DNA of 64,000 nt, from positions 1 through 64,000 of the forward strand of contig MKWI01000014.1 of the NCBI GenBank assembly GCA_001899715.1. Reading direction: 5' to 3'. This document shows, piece by piece, positions 54,618 through 63,218 of the stretch (position 1 is its first letter; each line of letters begins with the position of its first letter). The notes beneath the pieces were generated by a model. It had not been told where the DNA came from, did no database searches, and saw nothing but the letters and a program-made list of their open reading frames with translations. The position numbers and the translations under genes are program-made. This DNA comes from Sphingobium sp. 66-54. Its GTDB lineage: Bacteria > Pseudomonadota > Alphaproteobacteria > Sphingomonadales > Sphingomonadaceae.

Positions 54618-55136
54618 TCACTGGCGGCGTTGCATCAAGCTCCGCTGGTGAACACTCCCGCCAAGCTTCTGTCCGAATACGGCAACGCGATCCTGACATT
54701 CACCGATATGATCTAGCCAATTTTTCAGAACAGTCGTGTCGACCGCCTTCTCCTCAAGGAAATTGATGACGAAATCGCCATCCGCTCTTTCGGATACGAA
54801 GGTCATCTTGCGTTCCGATTCATCGACATCGCCAAAGGCGTGGGGAAGAATATAGCGATTTTCCGCTACATTCTCTACATTCAAGACAATTTCTTTTGCT
54901 TCTTCCCACAAGTTCTCATCAGCAAAATTTCGGATCAGTACTTTCAGTATCTTTAACTTACTCCTCAGGTCACCGTAGCTGTCCCAAACGATACGGGAGC
55001 GCAGTTCGTCCACACCAAGCAAGTCGATCAGCCACGCCGACAGATAAAGCTCCAACTTCGCCCAGCCGCGAATAACCTTGCCTGTCAGTAGATGGAAATT
55101 GTCCAGGTTGGAGTTGCTTGCTTCAACCAGTTTCAT
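54618..55136 (-). CDS. HEPN-like alpha-helical orphan protein
   Basis: A 172-residue protein with no family I can name. It is almost fully helical by composition: FHLLTGKVIRGWAKLELYLSAWLIDLL, then LRSKLKILKVLIRNFADENLWEEAKEIVLNVENV. The stretch NRYILPHAFG (Arg94-x4-His99) has the R-x4-6-H form of the HEPN ribonuclease fold at the expected place late in the second helix pair. AGGAGG stands before the ATG at 55136; an ATG nine codons upstream lacks one. The coding bases are clearly richer in A and T than the neighbours, which suggests recent transfer. It converges on the decarboxylase gene. A stand-alone toxin or defence role is only a hypothesis. Confidence 0.7.
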   Translation of the reverse strand: MKLVEASNSNLDNFHLLTGKVIRGWAKLELYLSAWLIDLLGVDELRSRIVWDSYGDLRSKLKILKVLIRNFADENLWEEAKEIVLNVENVAENRYILPHAFGDVDESERKMTFVSERADGDFVINFLEEKAVDTTVLKNWLDHIGECQDRVAVFGQKLGGSVHQRSLMQRRQ

Positions 55137-55232
55137 CACTTCACCCTCCTGCAATGTGCTCATCGGGACTCAGGTCCAACGGGTAGGGCACGGTCGGCCC
55201 GCTTCGCCAGTTCCACAGCACGCCAATAATAA

Positions 55233-55244
55233 TTAACACGATAA
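55233..55244. promoter_or_regulatory. MarR-type box A
   Basis: TTAACACGATAA, one of four near-identical dyads in this block (consensus TTAWCRYGWTAA). It lies 97 bases upstream of the HEPN-like gene and just past the end of the aldo/keto reductase gene. Confidence 0.55.
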
Positions 55245-55300
55245 ATTATTCCAATGGATAAACTTCTGCTACAGCCATCGTGGTCATCGGCCACGAGACA

Positions 55301-56332
55301 TCAAATCCGTCGAAGCTCCGCCTTGGTCGTAGCGGACGGCAAATCATAATGAGACGGATTGAGTGACGTACCCGGCGGTACAATGGCATCGATACGGTCC
55401 AGCGTTTCGGCACTCAGCGCCAGCGTTCCGGCGGGCAGCAAGCCCTCAAGCTGTTCCATTGTCCGGGGTCCGACGATCGCGGCCGTAACGGCGGGATGCT
55501 GCATGGCGAACGCCACCGCGAGCTGCGGCAACGTCATCCCTATCTTCTCTGCCAGCTCTGTCAGCTGGGCAGCACATTCAAGCTTCCGGCGGACCCAGTT
55601 CGCTTGCGGATCGAAGCTGCCACGCATTCGGCGGGAAAAATAGGCGATGCGATTATCCCCTTCCAGCTCGTCCGGTCCACGATAACGACCGCTGAGAAAG
55701 CCGCCGTCGAGCGGACTGAAGGTAATGGCGCCCATACCGTAGCGTCGGCAGGCCGGCAGCACGAACCGCTCGACGTCGCGATTGAAGATCGAATAGCTGG
55801 GCTGCTCGCAGCGGAAACGCAGCGTTCCCCTGCGCTCGGCCACCCACTGGCTCTCCACGATACGATCGGCCGGAAAACTGGACGAGCCAAACTGGCGGAT
55901 CTTGCCTTGGCGCACCAGTTCAGTGAGGGTGAACAGCACCTCCTCCATATCGGTGTCCACATCGTATCGATGGAGTTGATACAGATCGATATAGTCGGTC
56001 CCCAAACGACGTAGGCTGTCCTCGACCGCGCGCACGATCCAGCGCCGCGACGCTCCGCGCATGTTCGGATCGTCGCCCATCGCAGCATAGAATTTGGTAG
56101 CGATAATCAGCGAATTCCGCCGATGCCTGATTGCCCTACCGACGATTGTCTCGGATTCGCCGTTCGAATAGCCATCGGCTGTATCGATGAAATTGATCCC
56201 ACCATCGAGCGCGCGATGGATGATCCGCTCGCATGCGCCAGGGTCGCTATTGCCGAGCGCACCGAACATCATCGTGCCGAGGCAGAGCGGACTGACCCTC
56301 ATTCCCGTGGCGCCGAGCGTACGCAATTCCAT
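55301..56332 (-). CDS. Aldo/keto reductase
   Basis: A 343-residue NADPH-dependent oxidoreductase of the AKR family (Tas/YajO-like). The tetrad is visible: Asp and Tyr in FIDTADGYSNG, Lys in IATKFYA, and His in YQLHRYD. The C-terminal AIVGPRTMEQL block binds NADP. AGGAGG precedes the ATG at 56332. It is read in the same direction as the aldehyde dehydrogenase upstream (171 bases away), so both may belong to the catabolic unit; its role could be to reduce or detoxify an aldehyde intermediate. The substrate is not readable. Confidence 0.92.
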   Translation of the reverse strand: MELRTLGATGMRVSPLCLGTMMFGALGNSDPGACERIIHRALDGGINFIDTADGYSNGESETIVGRAIRHRRNSLIIATKFYAAMGDDPNMRGASRRWIVRAVEDSLRRLGTDYIDLYQLHRYDVDTDMEEVLFTLTELVRQGKIRQFGSSSFPADRIVESQWVAERRGTLRFRCEQPSYSIFNRDVERFVLPACRRYGMGAITFSPLDGGFLSGRYRGPDELEGDNRIAYFSRRMRGSFDPQANWVRRKLECAAQLTELAEKIGMTLPQLAVAFAMQHPAVTAAIVGPRTMEQLEGLLPAGTLALSAETLDRIDAIVPPGTSLNPSHYDLPSATTKAELRRI

Positions 56333-56503
56333 CGCTCTTTCCTCCTTCGACGACCGGGCCCATCACACTCCTGCCGATCCCACCGGGGTCAGAAGAACCG
56401 GATAAGCCGCTGGTGTCGTATCGTCGTCTGCACCGGCATCGCGGCCGGACCCCGCAACGCGGTTGCGAGACCCGGCGGAACCCGCACTTCTTTCCGTTGA
56501 CGA

Positions 56504-57976
56504 TCAGACCGGTTCGGCGGGCGCCGCGTCGAGCAGGATCGTTTTTGTTTCAAGATAGTGCATCAAGCCCTGCGCCGTCCCCTCGCGCCCCACGCCGGAC
56601 TGCTTGTAACCGCCGAAAGGCAGGGAGAAGTCATTGCGCATGCCGTTCTGGCCGACATTGCCGGTCCGTACCCGACGGGCAACACGCCAGGCCGCGTCGG
56701 CGTCATGCGTAAGCACCGAGCCGTTAAGCCCATAGTTGGACTCGTTGGCGATACGGATCGCATCATCGACATCCTCGCAGGGAATAAGGCTGAGCACAGG
56801 ACCGAAGATTTCCTCCTGCGCAATCGTCATGTTGTTGCGCACATTGGCGAACAGGGTCGGCTCGAAGAAATAACCCCGGTTGAGACTGGCAGGGCGACCT
56901 CCACCCGTGACGAGGGACGCACCTTCCTGCCGACCTTTCTCGATATAGCCCTCCACGCGCTCAAGCTGCCGCTTCATGGCGAGCGGCCCCATCTGCGATT
57001 CGGGATCGTCGGAATGGCCAATGCGGATCTTCTGCATCGCCGTTGCGATCGCATCGGCAATCTCGTCATGGCGCGTCCTGGGAACGATGACCCGCGTAAG
57101 CATGGCACAGACCTGGCCGCTGATCAGCGTGATCGCGCCGGAGAGCACGTTGGCCACGTCATCCGTCGAATAATCGTCGAGGACGATAGCCGCGGACTTG
57201 CCGCCCAATTCCAGCGTATAGCGTGCGATCCGCGATCCGCAGACCTCGGCGATGCGCTTGCCGGCTACGGTCGAGCCGGTGAAGCTCACCTTGTCGACAC
57301 CTGGATTGCAGACCAGATGATCCGCCGCCTCGCGATGGCCGGGAACGAGATTGATGACGCCGGGCGGCAACCCCGCCTCCTCGGCGCATTCGGCAATGAT
57401 ATAGGCTTCAAGCGGCGTCTCGGGCGATGGCTTCATGATTACCGAGCAACCGGAGAGGAGCGCCGGAGCGATCTTCGCCGCCATGATCATGTAAGGCACA
57501 TTCCATGGCGCGATCGCGGCGACCACGCCGACCGGTTCGTGGACGATGTAGGCGGCGGCGGCGGCCGGGCTTTCAGCGCGGGTGATGAACGGAAAGGTCT
57601 TTCCGAGATCAATCGCTTCCTGCAGATTCTGCGTCCCACGTGCCACAAAACCGGGCGCGAAACTGGCGAGCCCGCCCATCTGCTGCGACCAGACGGCGGC
57701 CAGTTCCGGCTCGCGCTTGCGCAGCGCCTCCACCAGCCTCGTCATGGCCGCGATCCGCTCGGCTGGCGACATCCAGGGCCAGGGACCCTCGTCGAAGGCT
57801 TTGCGTGCTGCATCGACAGCGCGATCCATATCGACCTCGTCAGCTTCGGCAACGCGCGCGATCACTTGTTCACTGTCGGGCGAGACGACGGTGAGCTGCC
57901 GGCCGGAATTCGGGGCGACCCAGGCACCGCCAATGAACAGGCAGTCGAGATGACGCAGAGTGGCGGCCGCGTTCAT
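56504..57976 (-). CDS. NAD(P)-dependent aldehyde dehydrogenase
   Basis: A 490-residue ALDH. Catalytic Asn159 (APWNVPY), cofactor Lys182 (MKPSPETP), Glu256 (LELGGKS) and nucleophile Cys290 (SGQVCAMLTR) are all at their family positions, and GFTPAE-like FGGYKQSGVGRE closes the C-terminus. It oxidises an aldehyde to the acid. Possible substrates in context are benzaldehyde from the decarboxylase or an aldehyde made by the GMC enzyme. The start at 57976 (MNAAATLRHL) follows GGAG; a longer reading from 58042 is possible. MarR box B lies 405 bases upstream. Confidence 0.92.
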   Translation of the reverse strand: MNAAATLRHLDCLFIGGAWVAPNSGRQLTVVSPDSEQVIARVAEADEVDMDRAVDAARKAFDEGPWPWMSPAERIAAMTRLVEALRKREPELAAVWSQQMGGLASFAPGFVARGTQNLQEAIDLGKTFPFITRAESPAAAAAYIVHEPVGVVAAIAPWNVPYMIMAAKIAPALLSGCSVIMKPSPETPLEAYIIAECAEEAGLPPGVINLVPGHREAADHLVCNPGVDKVSFTGSTVAGKRIAEVCGSRIARYTLELGGKSAAIVLDDYSTDDVANVLSGAITLISGQVCAMLTRVIVPRTRHDEIADAIATAMQKIRIGHSDDPESQMGPLAMKRQLERVEGYIEKGRQEGASLVTGGGRPASLNRGYFFEPTLFANVRNNMTIAQEEIFGPVLSLIPCEDVDDAIRIANESNYGLNGSVLTHDADAAWRVARRVRTGNVGQNGMRNDFSLPFGGYKQSGVGREGTAQGLMHYLETKTILLDAAPAEPV

Positions 57977-58461
57977 GCACCATACTCCGCCGAAAAGATC
58001 ATTAACATGTTGGGCATCCTTTCTCTCCTCAATTCGGCCCAAAGGCCGCTTCGCGTCATGTCGAGGGGCACGGACACGGAAGCCGGACTCCCCGACCTTC
58101 GGAACTTGCTGTGAAAGGGATGCGCGCGCTCAAACCGCCAGTACGCGACAGTCGGGCCGGACCCGACCATGATCACCCCTCCTTGCCGGCTTGCCGGCCG
58201 CGCTGCGATCAGGGACTTATCGCCCGATAATGAGCCTCCGCCATCGAATGGCAAGAACCATCACCGCCGCACGACCTCATCCCGGCACCGGCAACCGGCC
58301 TAGCTAGGTTCGACAATCCGATCGGATGTTCACTCGCCGCCTTCTGCACCTCTCTCACATCCTCCAGCTACCATCATTACATTAACATGATAAATATAAT
58401 AGCGGCAAGAGCGATTCTTGGAGTCTCGCTCTCGCCGCCAAGCTGGGACAGGAAAGATCGG
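57977..58461. other. Upstream region of the aldehyde dehydrogenase gene
   Basis: 485 bases between the aldehyde dehydrogenase start and the MarR stop, without a believable gene. Besides MarR box B at 58382, it contains a second inverted repeat TTATCG-CC-CGATAA at 58217-58230. The AT-rich right end (58375-58405) suggests a promoter that reads leftwards. Confidence 0.5.
58382..58393. promoter_or_regulatory. MarR-type box B
   Basis: TTAACATGATAA in an AT-rich patch 405 bases before the aldehyde dehydrogenase start. It differs from box A by one base. Confidence 0.6.
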
Positions 58462-58911
58462 TTATTCGACGCCCTTGATGACCGCCGAAAGCGCACGCAG
58501 TTCATCGGCTAGCCGCTCGAGCCGCTGCGCGCCGAAACGGGCGGAGTGCTCCCGCATGACCCGCAACACCTGACGCGAAATATCCTTTACGACCTCGCGC
58601 CCCTCCTCGGTCAGGACAACGACAGAGCGCCTCCGGTCATTAGGGTCGGGCTGACGCACGATCAGCTTGCGTGTCTCCAGATCCTTGAGGATTCGCGTCA
58701 CGCTCGGCGCATGCAGCAGGCCAACCTCGGCAAGCCCGGTCGCATCCGCAGCGCCGCGATCGTTGATCACGCGCAAGACGCGCCATTGCGGCTCGGTAAT
58801 GTCATACTCCCGCAGCTTGGGCCGCATGGGAGCGAGGACGGCCTCCTTGGCGACGAGAAGCGTCGCGCCCATTGTTTGCTCGAATGGGGGGAGTTTGCGA
58901 ATGCGGCTCAC
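58462..58911 (-). CDS. MarR/HpaR-family transcriptional regulator
   Basis: A 149-residue winged-helix regulator close to HpaR of homoprotocatechuate degradation. The DNA-binding core is ITEPQWRVLRVINDRGAADATGLAEVGLLHAPSVTRILKDLETRKLIVRQPDPNDRRRSVVVLTEEG, with the wing in RRSVVVL. I start at the GTG at 58911 because AGGGGGAAGG precedes it; a longer ORF continues to 59187 but that part reads like non-coding. The GMC oxidoreductase gene starts divergently. MarR box C lies between them. MarR repressors release DNA on binding small aromatic acids; the natural effector here is unknown. Confidence 0.88.
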   Translation of the reverse strand: MSRIRKLPPFEQTMGATLLVAKEAVLAPMRPKLREYDITEPQWRVLRVINDRGAADATGLAEVGLLHAPSVTRILKDLETRKLIVRQPDPNDRRRSVVVLTEEGREVVKDISRQVLRVMREHSARFGAQRLERLADELRALSAVIKGVE

Positions 58912-59479
58912 GCCTTCCCCCTGAGATGATGTGTCACCGTCATGCCCCCGACAAAGCCTCTTGCAATCCGCGTTGCGGCCGACACTATATTTATCTTCAA
59001 TATTTTTCTCCAGCTTCTCGGAAACGCTGGATGATATCTTTTGCCAACCGCTCCACCCAACCGTCGCATTCCTCGCCACAAAAAGAGCCGGCGACCGTCG
59101 GCGAGCAGATCCATAAGAAAAGCCACGGAAAAATCCAACAAAACGACCTTTTCGAGGCTCATCCTCCGCTACCAAGGCCGGTGGCATTAGGAGTCATTCG
59201 GCACAGGGCGCGCCTGACCCATGCCCTGCTTGTCGGCGCGGCAGGACCGGCCAGCGCAAAAATTTCATGGTTTCACCTTCTTTCCTTCCATGCGCTCTTG
59301 ACCCGCTTATTATTAACGCGTTAATCTTCTAGCCGATCGACCATGGATGGTCGGGCCGATTATGGCATGAACCAGGAACGAGGCATAAGAATAGAAATGA
59401 GCAGCTTGCTGACGCACCGGGAGGCGCGGACCAATTGCCCCTCCTGCATGAACAGCCTCAGGCTTCACCTGGTTCAGCA
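58912..59479. other. Divergent promoter region marR / GMC gene
   Basis: 568 bases with no supported gene. The leftward frame that extends the MarR reading up to 59187 has no ribosome-binding site and unusual residues. MarR box C lies at 59313-59324. Confidence 0.5.
59312..59325. promoter_or_regulatory. MarR-type box C (perfect 14-bp palindrome)
   Basis: ATTAACGCGTTAAT is perfectly self-complementary and contains the box core TTAACGCGTTAA. It is 155 bases before the GMC gene ATG and 401 before the MarR GTG, so it can serve both divergent promoters. Confidence 0.65.
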
Positions 59480-61102
59480 ATGAAAGCATTTGATTATGTC
59501 GTGGTGGGCTCCGGCTCGGCCGGGGCGATCGTCGCTGCCCGGCTGAGCGAGGATAGCGACGTCTCCGTCCTACTGCTCGAAGCCGGACGGCGTGACGACC
59601 ATCCATTCATGGCCATGCCAATCGCCTTTTCCAAGGTTGCGAACAGCCGTCCCTTCATCTGGCCGTTCGAGACGGAGGAGGAACCCGGCCTGAACGGCCG
59701 CACACTCCCGATCTGGCGCGGCAAGACGCTCGGCGGATGCTCGTCGATCAACGCCATGATCAATGTCCGTGGCAGTCGCCACGACTATGACCTGCTGGCC
59801 GAGCAGGGCCTGGAAGGCTGGGGCTATCGCGACGTGCTCCCCTATTTCAAGAAACTGGAAATGAGTTGGCGCGGTGCCGGCCCTTATCACGGCACCGACG
59901 GACCGGTTTCCAACCAGCCAGTCGATCGGCCGGAGGCATATTACGAGGCGTTCGAGGCGGCTGCGCAAGCGCTGGGCCTCCCAGCCTGCCAGGATCATAA
60001 CGGCAGCGGACAGGACGGGATCAGCCGCGTGGAACTCACCACCAAAGCCGGCCGCCGCGCCAGTTCCGCGCGGGCCTATCTCTACCCGGCGATGAAGGTG
60101 CGCAAGAACCTCTCTGTCTTGACGCGTGCCCATGCGACACGGGTCATCATCGAAGGGACACGCGCAGTCGGCGTGGAATATCTGCGCAACGGGAAGATCG
60201 AGCGTATCCGAGCCGATCGGGAGGTGATTGTCAGCGCTGGTACTTACCAGTCTCCGCAACTCCTCCAGCTTTCCGGTATCGGCCCGGCGGATCTCCTCCG
60301 CTCGGTTGGTATCGATGTCGTCCACGACCTCAAGGGCGTCGGAGAAAATCTCCAGGAACATCCCAACCTGCTGAATATCTATCGTACGAAGGGTCAGCTC
60401 GGTCTGTCGCGCTATCTCCGTCTCGACCGGGCAACCCTGTCCGTTATGCGCTGGGCCCTGACCGGCGAAGGACCTTTTGCGGTCGCCGGCACCACGGCGA
60501 ATATCTTTACGCGCACCCGCCCAGAGCGGCGACGGCCAGACATCCAGATCATCGCAATGCCGGTGCACCAATATGCCGAACTATGGTTTCCCGGGATCAC
60601 CAAGCCGCCCATTCATGCCTTCACGGCACGGGTCGGCATCCTCCACGCCCGGTCTCGCGGCTGGGTGCGGCTACGCTCGGCCAATCCGCTCGACCTACCC
60701 CGCATTCGCTTCAACATGTTCACCGAGCCGAGCGACATGGAGGCGATGATCAAGGCTGTTCGCCTGAGCCGCGCGTTATTCGAGCAGCCTTCGATGCGTG
60801 AGCTCATCGCGGAGGAACTTCTTCCCGGCCCGGACTTCCAGACCGACGCAGAACTGGATCACGCCATTCGCGAGCAGGCCGAACACCGCCACCATGCCGT
60901 CGGCACCTGCCGCATGGGAACCGGGGAGGATGCGGTGGTGGACGCCCAGCTCCGCGTCAGGGGGATCGACAATCTCCGTGTCGTCGACGCATCCGTCCTG
61001 CCGGACGACCCATCGGGCAACACCAATGTACCGACGCTCATGGTGGGAGAAAAGGGCGCTGATCTCATCAAGGGCCGTGTCCTGGAACCGGAGGACATCT
61101 GA
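59480..61102 (+). CDS. GMC-family FAD alcohol dehydrogenase/oxidase
   Basis: A 540-residue glucose-methanol-choline oxidoreductase that oxidises a primary alcohol to an aldehyde. The FAD motif GSGSAG (residues 10-15) in VVVGSGSAGAIVAARL is followed by the GMC signature 1 (WRGKTLGGCSSINAMI) and signature 2 (SAGTYQSPQLLQLSGIGP). Near the end, HHAVGTCRMG gives the catalytic His472, and Asn516 in DPSGNTNVPTL is the partner residue. The ATG at 59480 gives the standard N-terminus; the TTG 45 bases upstream adds residues without family resemblance. Members include choline dehydrogenase and the PEG dehydrogenase of sphingomonads; the substrate here is open. Confidence 0.93.
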   Translation: MKAFDYVVVGSGSAGAIVAARLSEDSDVSVLLLEAGRRDDHPFMAMPIAFSKVANSRPFIWPFETEEEPGLNGRTLPIWRGKTLGGCSSINAMINVRGSRHDYDLLAEQGLEGWGYRDVLPYFKKLEMSWRGAGPYHGTDGPVSNQPVDRPEAYYEAFEAAAQALGLPACQDHNGSGQDGISRVELTTKAGRRASSARAYLYPAMKVRKNLSVLTRAHATRVIIEGTRAVGVEYLRNGKIERIRADREVIVSAGTYQSPQLLQLSGIGPADLLRSVGIDVVHDLKGVGENLQEHPNLLNIYRTKGQLGLSRYLRLDRATLSVMRWALTGEGPFAVAGTTANIFTRTRPERRRPDIQIIAMPVHQYAELWFPGITKPPIHAFTARVGILHARSRGWVRLRSANPLDLPRIRFNMFTEPSDMEAMIKAVRLSRALFEQPSMRELIAEELLPGPDFQTDAELDHAIREQAEHRHHAVGTCRMGTGEDAVVDAQLRVRGIDNLRVVDASVLPDDPSGNTNVPTLMVGEKGADLIKGRVLEPEDI

Positions 61103-61244
61103 TGGGAGGCGCGCGCCCTTTCCCGGCACCGGCATTGGCGGCCTGCCCTGCACGCTTATCACCTATGAAAACGCCTTGCGGCGATCGGGGCGGCACTGCG
61201 AAGGGAGTGCCCGGCGGATATTTACCCGACTGTCGCCTAGTTAT

Positions 61245-61256
61245 TTATCATGATAA
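61245..61256. promoter_or_regulatory. MarR-type box D
   Basis: TTATCATGATAA, a perfect palindrome, 69 bases before the TTG start of the hydroxypyruvate isomerase gene. It fits the same consensus as boxes A-C. Confidence 0.65.
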
Positions 61257-61325
61257 TTTAATTTTATCGAACCTGCGGCCGGCCAGGGCGCCGCGCCGCC
61301 GCTCGCGTGCCTCTGGGAGATTACC

Positions 61326-62126
61326 TTGCCTCGCCTCGCCGCCAACCTCTCGCTGATGTTCACCGAACTGCCGTTCCTGGATCGGTTCGCTGCGGCGGCC
61401 GATGCGGGGTTCGGGGCCGTGGAGTTCATGTTCCCCTATGAATGGAGCCCCGAACAGGTAGCCGCCAAGGCATCGGCGCAGGGCCTCGAAACGGTCCTGT
61501 TCAACTGCCCTGCCGGCGACTGGGGAGCCGGTGAACGCGGTATCGCCGCCCTGCCCGACCGAATCGCGGAATGCCGGGACGGCACGGCGCGCGCCCTCGA
61601 TTATGCGCGGGCGCTCGGTTGCCGCAAGCTCCACCTGCTCGCCGGCATCGTTCCGCCGGGCGCGGATAGCGACCGAATGCACGACGTTTTCGTCGCCAGT
61701 ATACGCCACGCCGCCGATCTGGTCGCCGGCGACGGCATCGACATCCTGCTGGAGCCGATCAATCGGCGCGTCGATATTCCGGGCTATCTGCATGGCTCGA
61801 CCGATGAAACCATGGCGATCATCGACCGCGTCGACCGGCCCAACGTCCGACTGCAATATGATGTCTATCACATGCAAATCATGGAAGGAGACCTGGTCCG
61901 CCATATCGAGGCGCTGATCGACCGGATCGGCCATGTCCAGATCGCGGACAATCCCGGTCGCGCCGAGCCGGGCACAGGCGAAATCAACTTCGACACGATC
62001 CTGCGGCGGCTGGATACGCTCGGTTATGCGGGCCATGTCGGCTGCGAATACAAGCCCGTCGCCGAAACGGTGGCGGGGCTCGGCTGGGCCGTCCCTTATC
62101 TCGACCGCACTGGGAGGCGCATATGA
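61326..62126 (+). CDS. hyi: Hydroxypyruvate isomerase
   Basis: A 266-residue TIM-barrel isomerase that interconverts hydroxypyruvate and tartronate semialdehyde. The opening PRLAANLSLMFTELPFLDRFAAAA is the family hallmark; Glu143 (LLEPINRRVDIPGY) and a later Glu near 241 (GCEYKP) are the metal ligands and general bases, aligned with those of E. coli Hyi. The gene uses a TTG start, with GGGAG seven bases before; the next ATG (61356) would remove the conserved N-terminus. It overlaps glxR by four bases (ATGA), so the two are translationally coupled. Confidence 0.9.
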   Translation: MPRLAANLSLMFTELPFLDRFAAAADAGFGAVEFMFPYEWSPEQVAAKASAQGLETVLFNCPAGDWGAGERGIAALPDRIAECRDGTARALDYARALGCRKLHLLAGIVPPGADSDRMHDVFVASIRHAADLVAGDGIDILLEPINRRVDIPGYLHGSTDETMAIIDRVDRPNVRLQYDVYHMQIMEGDLVRHIEALIDRIGHVQIADNPGRAEPGTGEINFDTILRRLDTLGYAGHVGCEYKPVAETVAGLGWAVPYLDRTGRRI

Positions 62127-63013
62127 AAATCGGATTCATCGGTGTCGGCATCATGGGAGCCCCCATGGCCAGACACGTGCAGGCGGCTGGTCACGATCTC
62201 TTTCTCGTCCGGAACCGCTCCCCTCTCCCGGACGCGCTGATCGCGGGCGGCGCCACCGTCTGCGCCACGGCCGGCGACGTAGCCCGACAGGCTGAGCTTA
62301 TCATCCTGATGCTGCCGGACACACCCGATGTCGATCATGTGCTGTTCGGGGCCGACGGCGTCGCCTCGGGGCTTACCCCCGACAAGACGGTGATCGACAT
62401 GAGTTCGATCGACCCGATCGAGACGAAGCGCTTCGGCGAGAAGATTGCGGGGCTAGGTTGTTATTATGCCGACGCTCCCGTCTCGGGCGGCGATGTCGGC
62501 GCACGCAATGCCAGTCTTACCATCATGGTTGGTGCCGACGAAGAGGTTTTCGCCCGGATCCACCCCCTGCTCGCCTGCATGGGCAAGAACATCACCCTGA
62601 TCGGCCCGGTCGGCTCGGGCCAGATCGCGAAGGTCGCCAATCAGATCATCGTCGCCCTCAATATCGAAGCCGTGAGCGAAGCACTGGTTTTCGCGTCCAA
62701 AGCCGGCGCGGACCCAGCCAAGGTGCGCGCGGCGTTGATGGGCGGCTTCGCATCCAGCCGCATTCTCGAAGTTCATGGCGAACGAATGATCGAGCGCAAC
62801 TTCGCCCCGGGCTTTCGCATCAGGCTGCATCAGAAGGACCTGTCGCTGGCTCTGGGCAGCGCACGCGCCCTCGGGTTGGCGTTGCCGAACACGGCCGTTG
62901 CGCAGCAACTCTTTTCCGCCTGCGTGGCACAGGGCGACGGGGACTGCGACCACAGCGCCATGGTGACGGCCATCGAGCAACTCGCCAACCACAGGCTCGG
63001 ACCTACAGATTGA
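62123..63013 (+). CDS. glxR: Tartronate semialdehyde (2-hydroxy-3-oxopropionate) reductase
   Basis: A 296-residue enzyme of the 3-hydroxyisobutyrate/GarR family that makes D-glycerate from tartronate semialdehyde. The NAD(P) motif GVGIMG (residues 7-12), the substrate-binding DAPVSGGDVGARNASLTIMVGA (Ser121-Gly-Gly), and the catalytic Lys170 in GQIAKVANQI are in place. The four-base overlap with hyi links it to that step. The related 3-hydroxyisobutyrate or succinate-semialdehyde reductases share the fold, but the hyi neighbour supports this call. A 205-base gap follows before the FMN gene. Confidence 0.88.
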   Translation: MKIGFIGVGIMGAPMARHVQAAGHDLFLVRNRSPLPDALIAGGATVCATAGDVARQAELIILMLPDTPDVDHVLFGADGVASGLTPDKTVIDMSSIDPIETKRFGEKIAGLGCYYADAPVSGGDVGARNASLTIMVGADEEVFARIHPLLACMGKNITLIGPVGSGQIAKVANQIIVALNIEAVSEALVFASKAGADPAKVRAALMGGFASSRILEVHGERMIERNFAPGFRIRLHQKDLSLALGSARALGLALPNTAVAQQLFSACVAQGDGDCDHSAMVTAIEQLANHRLGPTD

Positions 63014-63218
63014 GGCTCAGCCCATCAGCCGTGGGCAAACGGGCTTCTCTATACGCCGCCAAGGAAGATCGAAGCAGGGGCAGACGCTCTGTATGAAGCG
63101 CGCATGAAAGCGCTGCCGGCACGGCTGAAAGGATGTGGAGCATGAAACGGAACGACCGATCACAGCGCTGCAAGCAGCCGCACCCGGCGGCAGCATCATC
63201 CTCCGGCAGCGGCCGGTC

